DNA of 17,401 nucleotides from Phoenicimicrobium sp964438695 (GCA_964438695.1 CAYTKP010000018.1:1-17401), one strand, 5' to 3'; shown: positions 8,056 through 15,223, counted from the stretch's first letter. The notes: generated by a model from the letters alone, not told the origin. Translations and numbers: made by a program.

Positions 8056-8084
8056 TTGACTTTATATTATATATTTTTTATAAT
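8056..8084 (+). promoter_or_regulatory. Strong sigma-70-type promoter of the dehydrogenase-mutase operon
   Basis: TTGACT (8056-8061) and a perfect TATAAT (8079-8084) are separated by exactly 17 bases, the consensus arrangement. Transcription should begin at about 8090-8092, inside or at the edge of the palindrome at 8092-8104. A weak AT-only hairpin (7972-7978 with 7987-7993, then TTTT) after the preceding gene might partly separate the two operons. Confidence 0.75.
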
Positions 8085-8091
8085 TAACATG

Positions 8092-8104
8092 GTATACCGT
8101 ATAC
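8092..8104 (-). promoter_or_regulatory. GntR operator ahead of the dehydrogenase-mutase operon
   Basis: GTATACCGTATAC is the exact reverse complement of the core at 1297-1309 and lies 7 bases after the -10 hexamer, over the start of transcription. A protein bound here would block the promoter. The match over all 13 bases at two promoters of one gene cluster, with a FadR-type regulator beside them, is strong circumstantial evidence for a shared regulon. Confidence 0.75.
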
Positions 8105-8193
8105 AAATAACTCCACTATATTTTTATATCCGTTCTGTTTAAAACAACATTTTAAAGTCAGTTATTTATTAAATTAAAAAAGAGGAGCTAAAA

Positions 8194-9384
8194 ATGGAAA
8201 TTGAAACAATCACTATCTGCGGAGGAGGAAATGCAGCCCACGCATTAATACCTATCCTAAAAAATAATTTTCAAGGCAAAATAAATCTTTTCCTTCCTTA
8301 CAAAAACGAGGCTGATTGTTTTATAAGATTAGTTAGAGAAAAAAAATCTATAATTGCCATAAAAGGGGAGAAAAAATTATATGGTCGACCAGATAAGATT
8401 AGTAGATTTGCGAAGGAAGTATGCCCAGATGCTGATTTAATACTTCTCCTTTTACCGGCTTTTGCCCACGAATCAACTCTATGTCAGATAGCCTCTTTTT
8501 TAAAAGAAGAAGCCATCGTAGGAGCAATTCCAGCTCGAAGTGGATTTGAATATGCTACTTTAAAAATTTTAAAAGACTATCGCCAAGAAAAAGTAAAAAT
8601 TTTTGGTTTGCAAACACTTCCTTGGGCTTGCAGAATAAGAGAATATGCTAGTAAAGTTGAGATTTTAGGTGAAAAAAGATCAGTTGGATTAGCCGCCTTT
8701 CCCCATAAAATTACCTTTAAATTAGCAAATATTTTAACCCGTTTATTTAATTTGAAGATAGAACCTTTGCCTAATATGTTGACGCTTTCTTTAGCAAATA
8801 TTGGGCAGATTCTTCATCCCGGAATTATGTATGGACTTTTTAAAGGGAACGAGGGAAGAAGGTATCGAAAAGAGGAAATCCCTTTATTTTATCACGGGGT
8901 CACCAAAGAAACCGCCCAAATATTGGAAGAGATGAGTAATGAGATTCTTATTTTAACTAAAGAAATTCAGAAAAAAGATAAATATATTGATTTAAGTAAT
9001 GTTTTTCATGTAGAAGATTGGTTAATAAATTCTTATAGAGACTCTATTCAAGATAAAAGAAGTTTGCAAAGTTGTTTAGTTACCAATGAGGCTTATCGTG
9101 GCATATATGCCCCAATGCGAGAAATAGGGGAGGGTTATTTTCTGCCAGATTTTCAATCACGTTACTTAACTGAAGATGTGCCCTATGGATTGGTAGTTAC
9201 CAAAGCAATTGCTCAATTGGCTGAAGTTAAGACGTTCATAATTGATGAAGTTATTTTAATGACTAGTAAATGGATGGGAAGAGAATATTTAGTCAATAGA
9301 TATTTAAAAGGGAAAGACGTAAAAGAAAGCAGAATTCCCCAAAATTATGGAATTAATTGTATAGAAGAAATTATGAGCTATTAG
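8194..9384 (+). CDS. NAD(P)-dependent opine dehydrogenase-family enzyme
   Basis: Member of the octopine/nopaline dehydrogenase family, which reversibly joins an amino acid to a 2-oxo acid by reductive condensation, or cleaves such an opine oxidatively. It has 396 residues. The N-terminal Rossmann domain starts ITICGGGNAAHAL (glycines 10-12) and continues with DLILLLLPAFAH. The C-terminal all-helical domain carries the family residues H208 in GQILHPGIMYG and D328 in RYLTEDVPYGLV, equivalent to the catalytic histidine and substrate-side aspartate of octopine dehydrogenase. ATG 8194 has AGAGGAG 8 bases ahead. First gene of the second operon, 48 bases before the mutase fusion. It probably supplies or consumes the mutase's amino-acid substrate. 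Ketopantoate-reductase relatives share the fold but not the LTEDVPYGL motif. Confidence 0.88.
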   Translation: MEIETITICGGGNAAHALIPILKNNFQGKINLFLPYKNEADCFIRLVREKKSIIAIKGEKKLYGRPDKISRFAKEVCPDADLILLLLPAFAHESTLCQIASFLKEEAIVGAIPARSGFEYATLKILKDYRQEKVKIFGLQTLPWACRIREYASKVEILGEKRSVGLAAFPHKITFKLANILTRLFNLKIEPLPNMLTLSLANIGQILHPGIMYGLFKGNEGRRYRKEEIPLFYHGVTKETAQILEEMSNEILILTKEIQKKDKYIDLSNVFHVEDWLINSYRDSIQDKRSLQSCLVTNEAYRGIYAPMREIGEGYFLPDFQSRYLTEDVPYGLVVTKAIAQLAEVKTFIIDEVILMTSKWMGREYLVNRYLKGKDVKESRIPQNYGINCIEEIMSY

Positions 9385-9432
9385 TTATTTAATAAAAATA
9401 TTTTATTCTCAATGGAGGAGAGAGATTATAAA

Positions 9433-12400
9433 ATGGATAATCCTACAAAAAAAAGGCGAGTGTTGAACTGTTCTATAGACCCTTGTGTACATACTTTGGG
9501 CGTAGAAAAATTTGCTGAATGGTTAGAAAGCAGAGGAACTGGTTATGTTGCCGTAAAATTAGGACCAGCTGTTTCTATTGATGAGTTGATAGATAAAATA
9601 AGAGAGTCGAAAGCAGAAGTTGTAGCTTTTTGCTATCGTTTGGGTGACCTGCATGTAGATGAGATAATTAAGGAATTAGTAGAGAAAGCGTATAAGTATG
9701 GTCTTGAGCCAGAAAAAAGTGGAATTCGTTATTGTTTTGGAGGATTAAGACCAGCAGCTAATTTAGTTAGGGCAATGACTGGTTTACCAGTTTTAGAGGA
9801 TAAATTTTCCCCACCAGAAGATAGACATTACGATTTAGAAAAAATAGCAGAAAAATATAAGAATAATAAGAAATTACAGGGATTTTTTGAATTAATAGTG
9901 GATGATTATGTTACTATGGAGGAATTGGAGTATTTTGCCCAAAAAAAGGTTAGACTTGCTAAGGAAAAGATTAAGTGGGCAGATGATCTACTAGAGAGAA
10001 TAAAGCAAGTACGGGAATTAGAAAATAGACCAATCCTTCGAGCTCATATCGGGGCGGCAGCAGAAACAATCGAGCCGACAGTAGAAGGAACCAAAAAATT
10101 AAGTGAATCTAGAGCTTTAGAAATTGTTTCTTTGGCTCCTGATCAGGCATGTCAGGCATTTTTAGCTAAATTTGTTAGAGGTGAAGAAGACCCCACAAAG
10201 TATCGTAGAGGAGAAGGTGGTGCCCCTATTCGAAGTAAAGAAGATTTAAAGAAATTGAAGGAAGCAACCAAATGTGGGAATTGGCCTATGATTAGAATCT
10301 ATTCTGGAACTGATGAATTAGTAGAGTTGGCCAAGATTTTTGAAGAAACCTTACATATGCCCTTTCCCGCAGTACCAGTCTTTTTCTATAACCGTTTAGA
10401 TGGGAGAGGTCCGCTTTCAATATTGGATGGTATTAATGAGCACTTTAATACTATGCGTTGGTGGGCTTCAATTAATAAACCCTTAGAAATAAATGATCCT
10501 CACCAGTGGCAACTACGGAGATGCTCGGATGATATGTATGTAACTGACCATGTATTATGTGGAGTAATTGCTTTAAAAATGGGCATAAAAAATTATGTTA
10601 TGCAACTTATGTTTGATTTACCTCCTGAGATAAATCCTATTTTTGATTTAGCCAAGATGAAGGCCGCTTATGAATTAATTGAACCTCTAACTAAATATTT
10701 TGACTTCAATATTATTAAAGAGACTAGAGGTGGGTTATCCAGCTTTCCTCCTAACCTGGATAGAGCTAAAAGCCATTTATCAATGACTACTTATTGGCAG
10801 ATGTTTATGGAGCCAGATATTGTGCATGTAGTAAGTTACTGTGAGGCACATCATGATGCCAAACCAGAAGATATTATAGCGAGTTGTGATATTACCAAAC
10901 AAGCAATTGAAGAATATTATCGTGCTCCTCTTCCTGATATTTGGGAAAATCCCAAAGTACTTGCACGCAAAGAGGAATTGAAGAAGGGAGCAATGTATAA
11001 TATCTTACATTTGGCTTTAATGGGGGGATATGAAGGGAAAATTAATTTAAGAAATTTTGAGGAATACGCAGTTAGCCCGGAGGTAGCTGCAAAAAGGGGA
11101 AATATTAATGATAGAGAAAAAAATTACCAAACTATGCTTTTAGATTTTATTGATGAGAGAAATTATCCTTCTGGAAAATGCGATATGATTAGTGCGGACA
11201 ACTTAGATTTAGCTCTTCAAGTAGGATTGTTTCAAGCCCCCCAGGTTACTGTGGTGGACAAACGTTATGAATTAACTGGAATGTGTAAAACTAAAATTGT
11301 AAATGGGGCCTGTCGAATTGATGAGTTTTGCCGACAGAAAGTAAAAGATGAAATAGAAAGAGTTGATCTAGTTAGGAAGAGATTCCCTTGGTATTTCGAT
11401 AAAAATGTTAGTCAAACAGATGAAATTTCGTTAGTAGCGGAATCAAAAGATGCAGTTGAAGAAGATAATACTCTGGCCTTGAGAGAAGAGTTGGGCATTA
11501 CCGATATTGAAAATAAAAAAATATTAGCAGTTGATTTTGGTAGCACTTATACTAAGATTGCTATTTTTAATAGTAACTCAGATGAAGTTGATTTACGATA
11601 TGTACCGACCACTATAAATGATATTCGAGAAGGACTAGCTAATGGCTTAGGCTGTTTGGAAGAATGCCGTAAGAGAGGTGATTGGGAACCTTTAAGAGAA
11701 AAAATGAATGAGTTTGATATAAAATTACCTTGCAGTAGTGCCAAAGGCGGGCTAAAGATGGTTACCGTAGCTTCTACTTCCAGGGAAAGTGGTTTTGCTG
11801 CTGATCTAGCTGCCCTTACTGCAGGGGCGAAGCTTTTAAATAGTTATAATGGAATGTTAACTATTAAAGAAGGGAGAAAAATATATTTAGAAGATTGTCC
11901 CGAAATTATCCTTTTAAGTGGAGGAGTTAACGAAGGCGGGGATTCAGAAGCGGTATTACATAATGCTAAAATTTTAGCTGAATCTGCAAAATTAGCAACT
12001 TATGCAAAATACGGAATACCGATAATTTATGCTGGAAATGAAGATGTTTCTGAGAAAATACTCGATATTTTTCATAGTCATAATATTGATGTTCGAGCTA
12101 CGGGAAATATTATGCCTGAAGTGAATACATATAATATTGAGGTGGTAAACGAATCGATTAGAGAGTTGTTCCAAACTGTAGTTATTCGTGGGAAAGGATT
12201 TGATGTAGTAGAAGAATATATGAGTACAAAATTTATACCTACTCCGCGAGCTGCATTTTTGGGGATAAATCTTTTAGCTCGTGGTTATGGCAAAGAAGAA
12301 GGCATAGGAAGTATTGTAGCTTTAGATGTTGGTGGATGTACTACAGACTTTTTTGCTAATGTACATTCAAATCCTTTGTATGTTTATCCTTGGGATGATC

Positions 12401-13086
12401 CCAAAAAGAAGGTTAAGAGGACTATATTAAAGACCCCCAACTATCCCTTGGCCTATCGGAGGGTAGAGGGCAAATACGGATTAGCCTATAATGCTGAAAA
12501 CCTTATGGAACTTGAGAAGTTTAGAAGTGGAAGAATAGAAAAAGAAATTGATGAATGGTTTAATCAGAAATATCCCAATTTTCAGGGAAATGGTGACCAT
12601 TTTGACCAGTTTTTTGTGAAGAAAGATGGAAAGTGGCATATTATCTTAAAAGAATATCTTAAATGGATACATAATAACCCTCACATAATGCCTAGAACAG
12701 AAGAAGAAAATTTCGTACGAAGTATTCTTGCAAAAGAGACTTTAGCCATTGCGACAGCAAATAATGTAGGGCATGTAAAAGAGACAGATGTATATTTCTT
12801 GCAAGAAGGTGTTAATTTCTTTACTCAAGATTGTACTTTAGTCTTAGTAGGGGGGACAATTTACCACAAATGCAAGGAAGACAAGGATTATCTTTGGGAA
12901 AATATAAAAATAATTGCCAAAGGAGCTCTTTTTAATCCGGAGGAATATACTGTTTTGAGACCAAATAAAAAGGTTTTGCTTGACGCCTCATATATTCTCT
13001 CAACAGTGGGGGGGCTTTATGGTAGAATTGATCCAGAAAGGGCTATTCATATTCTAAAGAAAAATTTAAAACCGTTAGAATTGTAA
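9433..13086 (+). CDS. Three-domain B12-dependent mutase fused to its reactivase (GlmS-GlmE-GlmL-like)
   Basis: 1217-residue fusion. Residues about 10-125 look like a cobalamin-binding Rossmann domain: CVHTLG (18-23) with H20 placed as lower cobalt ligand, a CYRLGDL loop, and FGGL (102-105). Residues about 200-560 resemble the glutamate mutase E barrel, including GIKN (384-387) and a GGLSSFP segment (433 on). Residues about 695-1217 are a full GlmL/MutL ASKHA-type ATPase: DFGSTYTK (701-708), SGGVNEGGD (829-837), DVGGCTTDF (965-973), LVGGTIYH and a C-terminal LSTVGGLYGRIDPERAI. Known glutamate mutase catalyses L-glutamate to 3-methylaspartate with adenosylcobalamin, and GlmL-type proteins are linked to keeping it active. 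Here all three roles seem to lie on one chain. Start ATG 9433 with GGAGGAG at 9414-9420. The barrel is divergent, so the substrate is unknown. Confidence 0.85.
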   Translation: MDNPTKKRRVLNCSIDPCVHTLGVEKFAEWLESRGTGYVAVKLGPAVSIDELIDKIRESKAEVVAFCYRLGDLHVDEIIKELVEKAYKYGLEPEKSGIRYCFGGLRPAANLVRAMTGLPVLEDKFSPPEDRHYDLEKIAEKYKNNKKLQGFFELIVDDYVTMEELEYFAQKKVRLAKEKIKWADDLLERIKQVRELENRPILRAHIGAAAETIEPTVEGTKKLSESRALEIVSLAPDQACQAFLAKFVRGEEDPTKYRRGEGGAPIRSKEDLKKLKEATKCGNWPMIRIYSGTDELVELAKIFEETLHMPFPAVPVFFYNRLDGRGPLSILDGINEHFNTMRWWASINKPLEINDPHQWQLRRCSDDMYVTDHVLCGVIALKMGIKNYVMQLMFDLPPEINPIFDLAKMKAAYELIEPLTKYFDFNIIKETRGGLSSFPPNLDRAKSHLSMTTYWQMFMEPDIVHVVSYCEAHHDAKPEDIIASCDITKQAIEEYYRAPLPDIWENPKVLARKEELKKGAMYNILHLALMGGYEGKINLRNFEEYAVSPEVAAKRGNINDREKNYQTMLLDFIDERNYPSGKCDMISADNLDLALQVGLFQAPQVTVVDKRYELTGMCKTKIVNGACRIDEFCRQKVKDEIERVDLVRKRFPWYFDKNVSQTDEISLVAESKDAVEEDNTLALREELGITDIENKKILAVDFGSTYTKIAIFNSNSDEVDLRYVPTTINDIREGLANGLGCLEECRKRGDWEPLREKMNEFDIKLPCSSAKGGLKMVTVASTSRESGFAADLAALTAGAKLLNSYNGMLTIKEGRKIYLEDCPEIILLSGGVNEGGDSEAVLHNAKILAESAKLATYAKYGIPIIYAGNEDVSEKILDIFHSHNIDVRATGNIMPEVNTYNIEVVNESIRELFQTVVIRGKGFDVVEEYMSTKFIPTPRAAFLGINLLARGYGKEEGIGSIVALDVGGCTTDFFANVHSNPLYVYPWDDPKKKVKRTILKTPNYPLAYRRVEGKYGLAYNAENLMELEKFRSGRIEKEIDEWFNQKYPNFQGNGDHFDQFFVKKDGKWHIILKEYLKWIHNNPHIMPRTEEENFVRSILAKETLAIATANNVGHVKETDVYFLQEGVNFFTQDCTLVLVGGTIYHKCKEDKDYLWENIKIIAKGALFNPEEYTVLRPNKKVLLDASYILSTVGGLYGRIDPERAIHILKKNLKPLEL

Positions 13087-13140
13087 ATAAGAAGAAGGAA
13101 AATATTATATCAGGGTAAATTAAAAGAACAATAAACCAAG

Positions 13141-13236
13141 ATTTCTCTTTGGGATCTGTTTACTATTACTGTAATAATTCTTGCTAATGTTAGTACATTA
13201 GCTTTGGAGGTTTTAAAAAGAAAGAATAAAAGGTAA
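13141..13236 (+). CDS. Possible micro-ORF for a single-helix membrane peptide
   Basis: An open frame directly after TAA (13132-13134) encodes ISLWDLFTITVIILANVSTL, then ALEVLKRKNKR and a stop. This is one hydrophobic helix followed by a basic tail, a convincing small inner-membrane protein. There is no ATG, GTG or usable TTG; ATT 13141 would have to start it and no good Shine-Dalgarno precedes it. It may be a decayed gene or chance. It sits between the mutase stop and the operon terminator, so it would be co-transcribed. Confidence 0.25.
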   Translation: MSLWDLFTITVIILANVSTLALEVLKRKNKR

Positions 13237-13259
13237 AGAATAAAATAGTTGGCTGATTT

Positions 13260-13300
13260 AAAGGCAGCCTATTAGGGCCGCCTTTATTTAAATTTTATAT
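13260..13300 (+). terminator. Probable terminator of the dehydrogenase-mutase operon
   Basis: AAAGGCAGCC (13260-13269) pairs with GGCCGCCTTT (13276-13285) around a 6-base loop, with one A-C mismatch. A T-rich stretch, ATTTAAATTTTATAT, follows. The tail is not a pure T run, so efficiency is uncertain. It separates the operon from the convergent glycosylase gene. Confidence 0.6.
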
Positions 13301-13349
13301 CGATTTAAGATATATATATGACTAACAAATTTACCAATAAAAAATAATA

Positions 13350-13937
13350 TCAAAGGTTAACCATGGCTTGCTTAAGAGTTTTTATATCTTTCCAGGTTAG
13401 CTCTTTGGGGCTGCCTGGGAAAGTTCCTTCATTTCTTAATAAATAACTGGGATGAAACATAGGAAATATTTTAATCTCTCCTAACCAATCAAACCATTGT
13501 CCCCGAAGTCTGGTTATTCCTTCAGTAGTTTCTAAAAGATATTGAGTAGGGACATTGCCCAGAGTGACAATGATTTTGGGGTTAATTATGGCAATTTGAG
13601 TTTCCAAATAAGGAAAACAGGTTTCTATTTCACTTTTAGAAGGATTACGGTTCCCTGGTGGTCTGCATTTTACCATATTGGTGATAAATACTTCTTTTCT
13701 TTTTATATCTACTGATTGTAAAATTTTTGTTAAAAGCTGACCCGCTTTTCCTACAAATGGTTTACCCTTAAGATCCTCTTCTTCACCCGGAGCTTCTCCG
13801 ATAAACATTATTTTTGATTTTGCATTCCCTTCACCAGGTACAACCTTGGTACGAGTAAGATATAAAGGGCATTTTTTACAACTTCTACATTCTTCGGCAA
13901 TTTCTTTCAGGGTAATTGGCTGGATATCTTTGGACAT
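13350..13937 (-). CDS. udg: Family 4 uracil-DNA glycosylase (iron-sulfur)
   Basis: Removes uracil from DNA, starting base-excision repair after cytosine deamination. The 195 residues carry all family-4 landmarks: the iron-sulfur cysteines C20 and C23 (CKKCPL) and C91 and C107 (KCRPPGNRNP then ETC, 15 residues apart), the uracil-binding motif GEAPGEEED (47-55), FVGKAGQLL (61-69), and the C-terminal HPSYLLR (162-168). An extra cysteine, C17, precedes the cluster. The start at 13937 has AGAGG on the minus strand upstream. It is monocistronic and convergent with the mutase operon, with its own promoter. Such enzymes are common in thermophiles and many anaerobes. No sign of damage. Confidence 0.95.
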   Translation of the reverse strand: MSKDIQPITLKEIAEECRSCKKCPLYLTRTKVVPGEGNAKSKIMFIGEAPGEEEDLKGKPFVGKAGQLLTKILQSVDIKRKEVFITNMVKCRPPGNRNPSKSEIETCFPYLETQIAIINPKIIVTLGNVPTQYLLETTEGITRLRGQWFDWLGEIKIFPMFHPSYLLRNEGTFPGSPKELTWKDIKTLKQAMVNL

Positions 13938-14027
13938 CGTTTTTCGCCTCTTTGTCTTTTAGAAATAGATAACCATAAAAGAAATATTATTAATCATTTT
14001 ATATAAATAAAATTTTTAGTTATTTTA

Positions 14028-14057
14028 ATTTTACCATTTTATTGCACTTTTTAGCAA
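14028..14057 (-). promoter_or_regulatory. Promoter of the uracil-DNA glycosylase gene
   Basis: On the minus strand TTGCTA (14057-14052) and TAAAAT (14033-14028) are 18 bases apart, a good sigma-70-type pair. Transcription would start near 14021, leaving a leader of about 85 bases that includes the AGAGG ribosome site. Confidence 0.5.
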
Positions 14058-14073
14058 GCAATTTTAGAAGGGA

Positions 14074-14099
14074 AGTGTCGGGTATATAGTGTCGAGTAT
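14074..14099 (+). repeat. Short tandem repeat, two 12-base units
   Basis: AGTGTCGGGTAT (14074-14085) recurs as AGTGTCGAGTAT (14088-14099) with one difference, and a further partial copy CGAGT follows. It marks the left edge of the block of broken genes and may be a scar of insertion or replication slippage. Confidence 0.45.
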
Positions 14100-14123
14100 C
14101 GAGTTAAGAAAGAAAAAAATTAT

Positions 14124-14141
14124 CCCTTGCTTTCGCAGGGG
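14124..14141 (+). repeat. Small GC-rich hairpin
   Basis: CCCTTGC (14124-14130) pairs with GCAGGGG (14135-14141), including one T-G pair, around the loop TTTC. No T run follows. The nearby CCCC at 14168-14171 could compete for the GGGG arm. The role is unknown; it lies just ahead of the LexA fragment. Confidence 0.35.
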
Positions 14142-14188
14142 CAGGCTCTATTAAAACGCAACCTTGTCCCCTTAAATAAGAGAGATTA

Positions 14189-14491
14189 TTGAATTATTCA
14201 AGTTATATAAAAAAGTTTAAAAGATATCCTGACAACTGTAAATATTTTATGATTGATGCTGGTATTTTGAATGGAGATTATGTGATAGTTTCTCAACAAC
14301 AAACTGCTGAACCAGGTGATATAGTCGTGGCCCTTATTGAAGATGAAGCAACAGTGAAAAGATTCTATAAAGAAAGAAACAAAATAAGACTACAACCTGA
14401 AAATGATGCAATGGTACCAATAATTGTTAAATCCGATGAAAATTATGTTAGAATAGTTGGTAAAGTAAGAGGTGTAATAAGAAAAATCTAA
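14189..14491 (+). pseudogene. LexA remnant: C-terminal S24 domain only, catalytic serine lost
   Basis: From residue 21 the 100-residue frame matches the LexA protease domain: MIDAGILNGDYVIV, TAEPGDIVVALIEDEATVKRFYKE, IRLQPENDAMVPI and the terminal VRIVGKVRGVIRKI. The catalytic lysine survives (K57 in ATVKRF), but the segment that should read GDS directly before MIDAGIL is NCKYF, so the nucleophilic serine is gone. The N-terminal helix-turn-helix and the Ala-Gly cleavage site are absent, replaced by about 20 unrelated residues from a TTG at 14189. It cannot act as an SOS repressor. It could still be expressed as a dimerising fragment, but decay is likelier given the equally broken neighbours. 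Confidence 0.75.
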
Positions 14492-14505
14492 AAAAGGATG
14501 TATAA

Positions 14506-14634
14506 ATAAGATATTATGGTTGCAAAAGTAAATTACTTAATTTTTTAAGTGAAGGAATAATGGAAACAGGTATAAATCACGGTTCTATTTTTTGTGACCT
14601 CTTTTCAGGAAGAACTGTTGGAGTAAATTGTTAA
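14506..14634 (+). pseudogene. Remnant of a D12-class N6-adenine DNA methyltransferase
   Basis: The frame reads IRYYGCKSKLLNFLSEGI and then a GSIFCDLFSGR segment. This is the N-terminus of D12-class (Dam/DpnM-like) methyltransferases: the usual RYxGxKxKLL opening and the AdoMet-binding motif DLFSG. It stops after VGVNC at TAA 14632-14634, about 42 codons into a family of roughly 270 residues, and the DPPY catalytic motif is nowhere nearby. No canonical start exists; AAAGGA (14493-14498) would point to ATA 14506. It is clearly a fragment left by deletion. Confidence 0.6.
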
Positions 14635-14654
14635 GGAGAGATAAATTATAGATT

Positions 14655-14760
14655 CACATCACAGAGCATTACGAAGCTATAGACTTTAGTGACTTAAAAA
14701 GGTAAATTTACTCCTCAGTTAGTAGAATACTTTCTTGATTCTCATACGGATGAATTTTAG
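14655..14760 (+). pseudogene. Frameshifted coding fragment, family unknown
   Basis: HITEHYEAIDFSDLKR (14655-14702) runs into a stop, and one base further on KFTPQLVEYFLDSHTDEF continues to TAG 14758-14760. Joined, this is a plausible C-terminal region of about 34 residues. It lies between the methyltransferase remnant and the small intact gene. It might belong to the same lost modification module, but I cannot assign it. Confidence 0.35.
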
Positions 14761-14775
14761 ATATAGGAGTATGTT

Positions 14776-14982
14776 ATGAAAACATTTGAGGTTGTTTTAA
14801 CCAAATCGTATATTGTGAGAATAAAAGCAGAAGATAAAAACAAGGCACAAGTGTATTCAGAGTTATTTACAGGCGATATTCAGGATATTTCTTCAATTGA
14901 TTATAGAAGAAAATTTAACTTTGAGATAGAAGATATTGATTGTAAGATAAACGAAGTTTTTGAAGTTCAAGAATTATCATAA
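14776..14982 (+). CDS. Small conserved-looking protein, perhaps DpnD/PcfM-like
   Basis: 68 residues, acidic and probably cytosolic, with a beta-strand opening MKTFEVVLTKSYIVRIKAED, a helix (KNKAQVYSELF), a TGDIQDIS turn and a strand-rich end, FEIEDIDCKINEVFEVQEL. The start ATG has ATAGGAG (14762-14768) 7 bases ahead, and a strong terminator follows the stop, so it looks alive. The opening pattern and size recall the DpnD/PcfM group of small proteins found on plasmids and beside DpnM-type methyltransferases; the D12 methyltransferase remnant just upstream fits. The resemblance is by eye only and the function of that group is not established. Confidence 0.6.
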   Translation: MKTFEVVLTKSYIVRIKAEDKNKAQVYSELFTGDIQDISSIDYRRKFNFEIEDIDCKINEVFEVQELS

Positions 14983-15062
14983 ATAAAATTAACTAAAAAA
15001 GAGATAAATATATACAGAATTTGATAATTCCCAGTTTTTATAAGAAAAAATGGTAAGGCTTT

Positions 15063-15098
15063 AAAACGCAGAAAATATAAGGGTTTTTGCGTTTTTTT
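15063..15098 (+). terminator. Intrinsic terminator after the small gene
   Basis: AAAACGCA (15063-15070) pairs with TGCGTTTT (15088-15095). Four further pairs extend inward, G71-T87 being a wobble, around a loop of about 8 bases. The descending arm runs into seven T residues (15092-15098). It is the most convincing terminator in the window. Confidence 0.8.
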
Positions 15099-15184
15099 AT
15101 TACAGGGGATGGTGGGAGTGCTTATAAAATAGGGAGAAATTAAGGTAGAAATTCCCCAAAAAATGTATTTTGGAGAGGCTGAAA

Positions 15185-15223
15185 CCATTGCAAAATAAAG
15201 GTTTTAGACAAATATTGCAATGG
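15185..15223 (+). repeat. 9-bp inverted repeat with 21-base spacer
   Basis: CCATTGCAA (15185-15193) and TTGCAATGG (15215-15223) are perfect inverted copies. CGGCA and a run of seven T follow, so it may be a second terminator-like hairpin or a protein-binding or recombination site. The large loop argues against efficient termination. It sits between the small gene's terminator and a frameshifted gene. Confidence 0.4.

Noticed and set aside
9412..9432. Upstream ATG at 9412 as the mutase start
   Set aside because: The bases right after it, GGAGGAG, are the ribosome-binding site for ATG 9433, so the earlier ATG would destroy that site's role.
14967..15188. 73-residue minus-strand ORF across the terminator at 15063-15098
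   Set aside because: It overlaps a strong plus-strand terminator and has a low-complexity sequence with no ribosome site.
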